Origin: an uncultured Eubacteriales bacterium
GTDB lineage: Bacteria > Bacillota > Clostridia > Peptostreptococcales > Anaerovoracaceae
Assembly: GCA_900542565.1 (NCBI GenBank)
Contig: UQOC01000021.1
Span: 1 to 34,771 of the forward strand
Direction: 5' to 3'
DNA: 34,771 bases
Numbering within the stretch: the first letter of the stretch is position 1; every line of letters starts with the position of its first letter. The notes under the pieces were generated by a model. The model did no database searches. It had not been told where the DNA came from and saw only the letters and a program-made list of their open reading frames with translations. A program made the translations under genes and the position numbers. Positions 31,277 to 34,771 of this stretch are shown one piece after another.

Positions 31277-31507
31277 GCACATATGGATTTTATTTTTTGT
31301 TATGGCACGCTCCTATTGATGATAAGCACACTCATCATTAAGAGCAGGAGGTTGCTCAAACAGTCTTTTAGACAGAGCAGGCAATGCACAGGCCGCACTT
31401 TCTGCGGAAGGCTAAGAACAGGAACAGCACAAATTTTTCTGGAACAAACTAGAAAACACCGCCCGGCATCACCTGCATAGTAGTCTGTCTGATGAAATTC
31501 CTTTTGT
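31277..31507. other. Intergenic stretch, no supported gene
   Basis: Between the hairpin and the DtxR-type boxes. A 65-codon frame exists (31283-31480) but has no ribosome binding site and no recognisable family. I see no promoter or RNA here. Confidence 0.4.
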
Positions 31508-31527
31508 TAGTTAGTTATTGCTAACTA
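31508..31527. promoter_or_regulatory. DtxR-type operator box 1
   Basis: TAGTTAG-TTATTG-CTAACTA: a perfect 7-bp inverted repeat with six-base spacer. It resembles the DtxR/IdeR consensus built on TTAG/CTAA. It lies 113 bases before the DtxR-type regulator start. Confidence 0.65.
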
Positions 31528-31536
31528 CAGTTATAA

Positions 31537-31552
31537 GTTAGCATTATCTAAC
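31537..31552. promoter_or_regulatory. DtxR-type operator box 2
   Basis: GTTAG-CATTAT-CTAAC, same half-sites and same spacer length as box 1, centred 27 bases downstream of it. The pair suggests autoregulation by the regulator at 31640. Confidence 0.65.
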
Positions 31553-31580
31553 CGATTTGTCAACAGTTTTTTTCAAAAAT

Positions 31581-31609
31581 TTGAAATTTTATATCAGCTA
31601 TGATAAAAT
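31581..31609 (+). promoter_or_regulatory. Promoter of the DtxR-type regulator gene
   Basis: TTGAAA (31581-31586), 17-base spacer, TAAAAT (31604-31609). It lies 29 bases after operator box 2. Confidence 0.6.
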
Positions 31610-31639
31610 CAATACATATAAAACAGACGGAGGAATTTT

Positions 31640-32011
31640 ATGAAGATACATGAGTCAGCAGAGAACTATCTGGAAGCCATTTTGATGATAAAAAACAGAA
31701 AAGGCTCTGTAAGGTCTATAGATATCGCCAATGAACTGAGTTTCTCAAAGCCCAGCGTTAGCATTGCCATGAAAAATCTCCGGGAAAACGGTTATATCAG
31801 CATAGATGCCGACGGCATGATCTCTCTGGAACCTCCGGGGCAGCAGATAGCAGAAAAAATATACGAAAGGCATACGCTCCTCAGCGACTGGTTAGAGCGG
31901 CTCGGTGTGGATCCAAAGACCGCCGCCGAAGATGCCTGCCGGATCGAACATGTCATCAGTTCTGAAAGTTTTGAAGCCATAAAAGATCACGCCAAGAAGA
32001 TGTCCAGATAG
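31640..32011 (+). CDS. DtxR/MntR-family metal-dependent transcriptional regulator
   Basis: 123 residues, the short form with the winged helix (about 1-63) and dimerisation helix domain but no SH3-like third domain. ESAENYLEAI opens the helix, and VRSIDIANELSFSKPSVSIAMKNL is the helix-turn-helix. Metal ligand positions: E12, H78 (YERHTLL), and the ACRIEH block with C100, E103, H104. The Cys in that block is as in DtxR-type iron sensors; MntR has Glu there. N9 replaces the Asp of MntR. So iron is more likely than manganese as co-repressor. GGAGG precedes ATG 31640. Two inverted repeats upstream are its likely binding sites. Confidence 0.88.
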   Translation: MKIHESAENYLEAILMIKNRKGSVRSIDIANELSFSKPSVSIAMKNLRENGYISIDADGMISLEPPGQQIAEKIYERHTLLSDWLERLGVDPKTAAEDACRIEHVISSESFEAIKDHAKKMSR

Positions 32012-32045
32012 ATACGGACGCTTTCCGGGCACCTGTATACTGCCG

Positions 32046-33269
32046 TCATCCAAACACCCCCTGCAGCACCTGTATAGCCGCCAGCACTACTCCGGCAATG
32101 GTAAGCAGATTTATGAGTCTGTTGGTGCTGTTCTGATAGAGCAGCTCCAGCTCTGACTCCAGTATTTCCAGGAGATATTTTATCTTTTCTATTACAGGTT
32201 CTATGTTGTAGCTCCTTAACAATACCCTTTCCAGTTCTCCCATTTCCGAGATCTGGAGGTTCTCCACCTTATTCAGTATCACTATCAGCTCTCCCCTGTA
32301 GGTTTTTATCTTCCGCATCTCCATATTTATCAATCCGCCGCTGCTGGCATAAAACCGGGCCTGCCTGTTTATCACGCGGCTGCATATGGTCTTTATCACC
32401 AGCACCATCTCAAGGGAAAAAATGATCCCATGGTTGATCCCGGCCATATTGCTGTCCATGAGAAAATATGGATTCTCAACACCGTCATAATATATTTCAT
32501 CAAAGCGCCTTCTGTTATCTAAATAGCTGCCCGCCAGGCTGCATCCGTTGAGGTTAAAAAACACCGTGCTGGTGCCGAAAGTAACCAGCCGTGTAAAGTC
32601 TCTGCTGCCCCACTGGTGCCTCATCCGCTCTGACGCAAGATCCGCAGGCACATTGCGCCATCCCTCATCGCCGCACATGATCCCGTATATCGGCCTCATC
32701 TCTTTCTCAATTATGGTCTGCACATCCTCATAACCGCCGAATTTTTTGATCTCCAGAAGATATGTGCTTTCTACCTCGCCCACAGGTCTTTGGATGGATC
32801 TGCTCACTTCATCGAAGATCTCACTGACAGAAAGTTCTCTTCCGTCACTGTTTTTCAGCTTGCGGCCGTTTCCCTGCACATGCCTCATATAGACAAGATC
32901 ATCCGTACTGCCCTCTTTGACGCTTATGCAGACATACACATTGGCAGTATCATATTCCGGGAACACGCTCATGAAAACGCCGGAATCAAATATGTCAAAC
33001 CCGTCCATTGTCAGGCTGTAATCCGGCAGCAGCACACGAAAGCAGGGAAACGGAAGGCCCTGTCCATGAAGGAACTCCTGACCTGTCTTTATATCTTTCA
33101 GCAGCGGCCACTTGTCCCGCTCCGGATCATCATCAAAGACAGCATTTGGGTAATTGGAAAGTATGGATTTTTTCAGTTCCGTCTTTTTGTCCGGCCCCAG
33201 ACCGGCCGTTTCGTCATATATACTGAAAGTGAAGCAATAGCAGATATTACCGGTTATTTTTCCGTCCAT
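32046..33269 (-). CDS. Unrecognised protein with C-terminal coiled coil and membrane anchor
   Basis: About 407 residues. Two ATGs in tandem (33272, 33269) overlap the upstream methyltransferase stop; GGTAGG lies nearer the ideal distance to the second. The first 300 residues look like a soluble mixed alpha/beta domain (e.g. GVFMSVFPEYDTANVYVCIS, RRPVGEVE-like segments are charged). Residues about 335-385 form an amphipathic coiled coil (VIEKIKYLLEILESELELL) and the last 20 are a membrane helix (LINLLTIAGVVLAAIQVLQ). This end recalls CorA-type layouts, but there is no GMN motif and only one helix. I cannot name a family. It is coupled to the methyltransferase, hinting at a shared task. Confidence 0.65.
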   Translation of the reverse strand: MDGKITGNICYCFTFSIYDETAGLGPDKKTELKKSILSNYPNAVFDDDPERDKWPLLKDIKTGQEFLHGQGLPFPCFRVLLPDYSLTMDGFDIFDSGVFMSVFPEYDTANVYVCISVKEGSTDDLVYMRHVQGNGRKLKNSDGRELSVSEIFDEVSRSIQRPVGEVESTYLLEIKKFGGYEDVQTIIEKEMRPIYGIMCGDEGWRNVPADLASERMRHQWGSRDFTRLVTFGTSTVFFNLNGCSLAGSYLDNRRRFDEIYYDGVENPYFLMDSNMAGINHGIIFSLEMVLVIKTICSRVINRQARFYASSGGLINMEMRKIKTYRGELIVILNKVENLQISEMGELERVLLRSYNIEPVIEKIKYLLEILESELELLYQNSTNRLINLLTIAGVVLAAIQVLQGVFG

Positions 33270-34051
33270 CATCGTCCTACCTCTTTTACGCTTTTGTTCT
33301 CCTGCACTTTTACAAACAGATAAAATGCATCCCTGGGCTGATGTTCATGTTCCGTCCTCTGACCGTCGATCTTCCCGTGGAAAGGCCGAAAATCGGCAAG
33401 TCTCAGACTGGCTGTTTCTGCCATTTTAGTTATCGTTTCTTCAGCAAACATCCTTACAGGCAGATCTGTGCCATCTCTATATACACGCTCAAAATCTTCA
33501 GGTGTTATCCTGACGCTTTTCCGCACTTTTCCGTCCCAGCTTTCACTGTAAAATCTTTCCTGGCCGTCACAGGCATATGTCGTTGTCAGGATCAGCAAAC
33601 CACCTGTACAGAGCCTGTCTGACATGGCTCTGACCAATTCTTCGGCCTGTCTGCTGCCCAAATGCTGGATCACATGGCTGGAAAGGACGACATCGTATTT
33701 TGTATCTTTCGCTATGGAGCCGATCGTCCCGTTTATTACAGAAATCTTTGTCCCTGTGCGCTCCTCAATGCGCCGGCCTTGGGAATGCGCCCTGTCCGCT
33801 CTGTCTCTGTCTGGCTCCAATGCGTCAATACGCCCGACATATTCCGCAAAGACTCCAAACATCCTGCCTATTCCGCATCCGACATCTAAAAGAGTCCTGT
33901 GATGCCGTCCGGTGGAAAGTCCAGACACAGCCGCAACAGCCACGGACATTACTTTTTCTTCGCTTTTTTGCCATGACAGTCCATCGTATTCATTGTTGAT
34001 AAGAGCAGCGGTCAGTTTATCGTCTTTATCAGGATACTGATATTCAGACAT
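33269..34051 (-). CDS. Class I SAM-dependent methyltransferase
   Basis: 260 residues. SAM motif LLDVGCGIGRMFG (about 54-66), the acidic end of strand 2 in ALEPDRDRA, and DVVLSSHVIQHLG for motif III. It resembles Methyltransf_11/25 small-molecule or protein methyltransferases; C-terminal part (RTEHEHQPRDAFYLFVKV) is a typical closing strand. Start ATG 34051 with AGGAGG upstream. It is followed with overlap by the coiled-coil membrane protein gene. The substrate is unknown. Confidence 0.85.
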   Translation of the reverse strand: MSEYQYPDKDDKLTAALINNEYDGLSWQKSEEKVMSVAVAAVSGLSTGRHHRTLLDVGCGIGRMFGVFAEYVGRIDALEPDRDRADRAHSQGRRIEERTGTKISVINGTIGSIAKDTKYDVVLSSHVIQHLGSRQAEELVRAMSDRLCTGGLLILTTTYACDGQERFYSESWDGKVRKSVRITPEDFERVYRDGTDLPVRMFAEETITKMAETASLRLADFRPFHGKIDGQRTEHEHQPRDAFYLFVKVQENKSVKEVGR

Positions 34052-34081
34052 TTTTTCCTCCTATGCTTATCTATATATTTG

Positions 34082-34110
34082 ATTATACTATCACTCGTCG
34101 GAAATTTCCA
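34082..34110 (-). promoter_or_regulatory. Promoter of the methyltransferase operon
   Basis: On the minus strand TATAAT (34082-34087) with a TGGAAA -35 (34105-34110) and a 17-base spacer. The -35 is part of a GGAAATTTCC palindrome. Confidence 0.45.
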
Positions 34111-34330
34111 CATCTTACTGGCCTTATGCCATATGTTTTTCTTTGTCTCATGGGACTCCGCTGTATCTTCTCTGGCAGTGATCTTTGCTGATTTAAGACT
34201 TCTGAAGCATTGTAAGGATCTTGTTCCTTCGGCCTGTGCCTGCCGCAATATTTCTTTGTTTTTTTATATCCATGTTATATTCTGATTTTGAAAGAGCTTC
34301 AGATTATGCAGGTCATGAAAATTTACGGCA

Positions 34331-34365
34331 TAAAAAATCCGCATAAGCACTGTTTCTTATGCGGA
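34331..34365 (-). terminator. Rho-independent terminator (minus strand)
   Basis: TCCGCATAAG, eight-base loop, CTTATGCGGA, then TTTTTT on the minus strand. It would stop transcription entering from the right of the window or from the insertion sequence side. Confidence 0.7.
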
Positions 34366-34375
34366 GAAGTTTGAT

Positions 34376-34771
34376 GATAGTGTAAAATAATTGTGGAGTT
34401 TTTACTGAAAAAGAAAAAGAGACCAACTCCAATGTGTTAAAATGATATTACCCAAAAACAACCAAACACAAGGAGGGTCTCTATGAATAATATTATACAA
34501 CAGATCTCAGAAAAACTCACCAAAAAAATATTAGAAAAGGCATATTCAGGCGGGATCTGCGATATCGATCTCCTTTCAAGCTCAGTATTGGAAGACTGCA
34601 AGTCAGCAGCAAGAGATATCCTTGAGGCGATCGTTTCCGATCTGAACATTAAGATAAGAGAAGATAAACCATCACGAAAAGCAAGAGGCCTTATCCTCAA
34701 AGAAAAGAACAGAGAGCGCAGCCTGCTCACAGAGATCGGCAGACTGAACCTGCCAAGGGATTACTACTACG
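34376..34771 (+). mobile_element. Left end of an insertion sequence (ISLre2-like), cut by the window edge
   Basis: The element is recognised from its transposase gene. The likely left end is near 34376-34400, where TAGTGTAAAATAATTGTGG looks like a terminal repeat; the other end is outside the window, so the boundary and target duplication cannot be checked. Confidence 0.5.
34483..34771 (+). CDS. ISLre2-family (UPF0236) transposase, N-terminal part
   Basis: The frame from ATG 34483 is open to the window end, 96 codons. AAGGAGGG precedes the start. The product begins MNNIIQQISEKLTKKILEKA, then RKARGLILKEKNRERSL and TEIGRLNLPRDYYY. The K-x-R-x-x-R followed by T-x-x-G-x-L-x-x-x-R-x-Y-Y is the usual N-terminal pattern of UPF0236/ISLre2 transposases. 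The catalytic domain is off the window. Confidence 0.7.
   Translation, partial: MNNIIQQISEKLTKKILEKAYSGGICDIDLLSSSVLEDCKSAARDILEAIVSDLNIKIREDKPSRKARGLILKEKNRERSLLTEIGRLNLPRDYYY

Noticed and set aside
31283..31480. 65-codon plus-strand ORF starting MDFIFCYGTLLLMIS
   Set aside because: No ribosome binding site, odd composition after the first 20 codons, no recognisable family; it starts just after a hairpin.
34012..34248. 78-codon minus-strand ORF upstream of the methyltransferase
   Set aside because: It overlaps the methyltransferase start and its promoter, has no ribosome binding site and no family resemblance.

Overview
The window looks like a chromosome segment of an anaerobic Bacillota of class Clostridia. 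The indications are strong GGAGG-type ribosome binding sites, TTGACA/TATAAT-type promoters, a UPF0182 protein, an S4 protein of the YlmH type, a small TSCPD-domain protein, a sortase-anchored thioester adhesin and a likely ISLre2-type transposase. The genus cannot be read from the sequence.

Left part (1-3848, minus strand): a short operon of a membrane-anchored polar protein, a zinc-ribbon membrane protein and the start of a large UPF0182 membrane protein that runs off the left edge. A terminator (3911-3954) and a tiny polar ORF (3978-4097) separate it from the next block.

Centre (4171-20410, minus strand): the main interest, a roughly 16-kb RiPP gene cluster whose genes overlap or nearly touch. 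It opens with three precursor genes, too short for ordinary gene calling. Their products share a FEE[LM]ExVE[ED]L leader motif, a Gly-rich hydrophobic core and an invariant C-terminal [IV]-A-T. Then follow a SAM methyltransferase, a SPASM-like/PqqD-like protein without a radical SAM motif, a class III aminotransferase, an M50 intramembrane protease, an ABC ATPase and permease, and a short-chain dehydrogenase. This set (several precursors ending in Thr, dehydrogenase, recognition protein, aminotransferase, methyltransferase, M50 protease, ABC exporter) matches the logic of the daptides, known from Microbacterium, in which the C-terminal Thr is oxidatively decarboxylated, transaminated and dimethylated. 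The cluster then adds a cobalamin-type radical SAM enzyme, an internally duplicated small protein, a GT1 glycosyltransferase, a 1300-residue fusion of sugar nucleotidyltransferase with NRPS A-PCP-C domains, and a 214-residue protein. The extra module suggests an elaborated, perhaps glycosylated or aminoacylated, daptide-like product. This is inference.

Middle right (20779-27296): tRNA-Lys(CTT) with a clear promoter and terminator, an amidohydrolase, a large cell-wall-anchored adhesin with a thioester domain and about six Cna-B/SpaA modules, MoaA, and a YlmH-like S4 protein.

Right part (27322-31116, plus strand): TSCPD-domain protein, cation diffusion facilitator, NfeD plus SPFH/stomatin pair, purine nucleoside phosphorylase. 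After two strong hairpins comes a DtxR-type regulator preceded by two GTTAG-N6-CTAAC inverted repeats. A minus-strand pair (methyltransferase and unrecognised C-terminally anchored protein) and the 5' part of an insertion sequence end the window.
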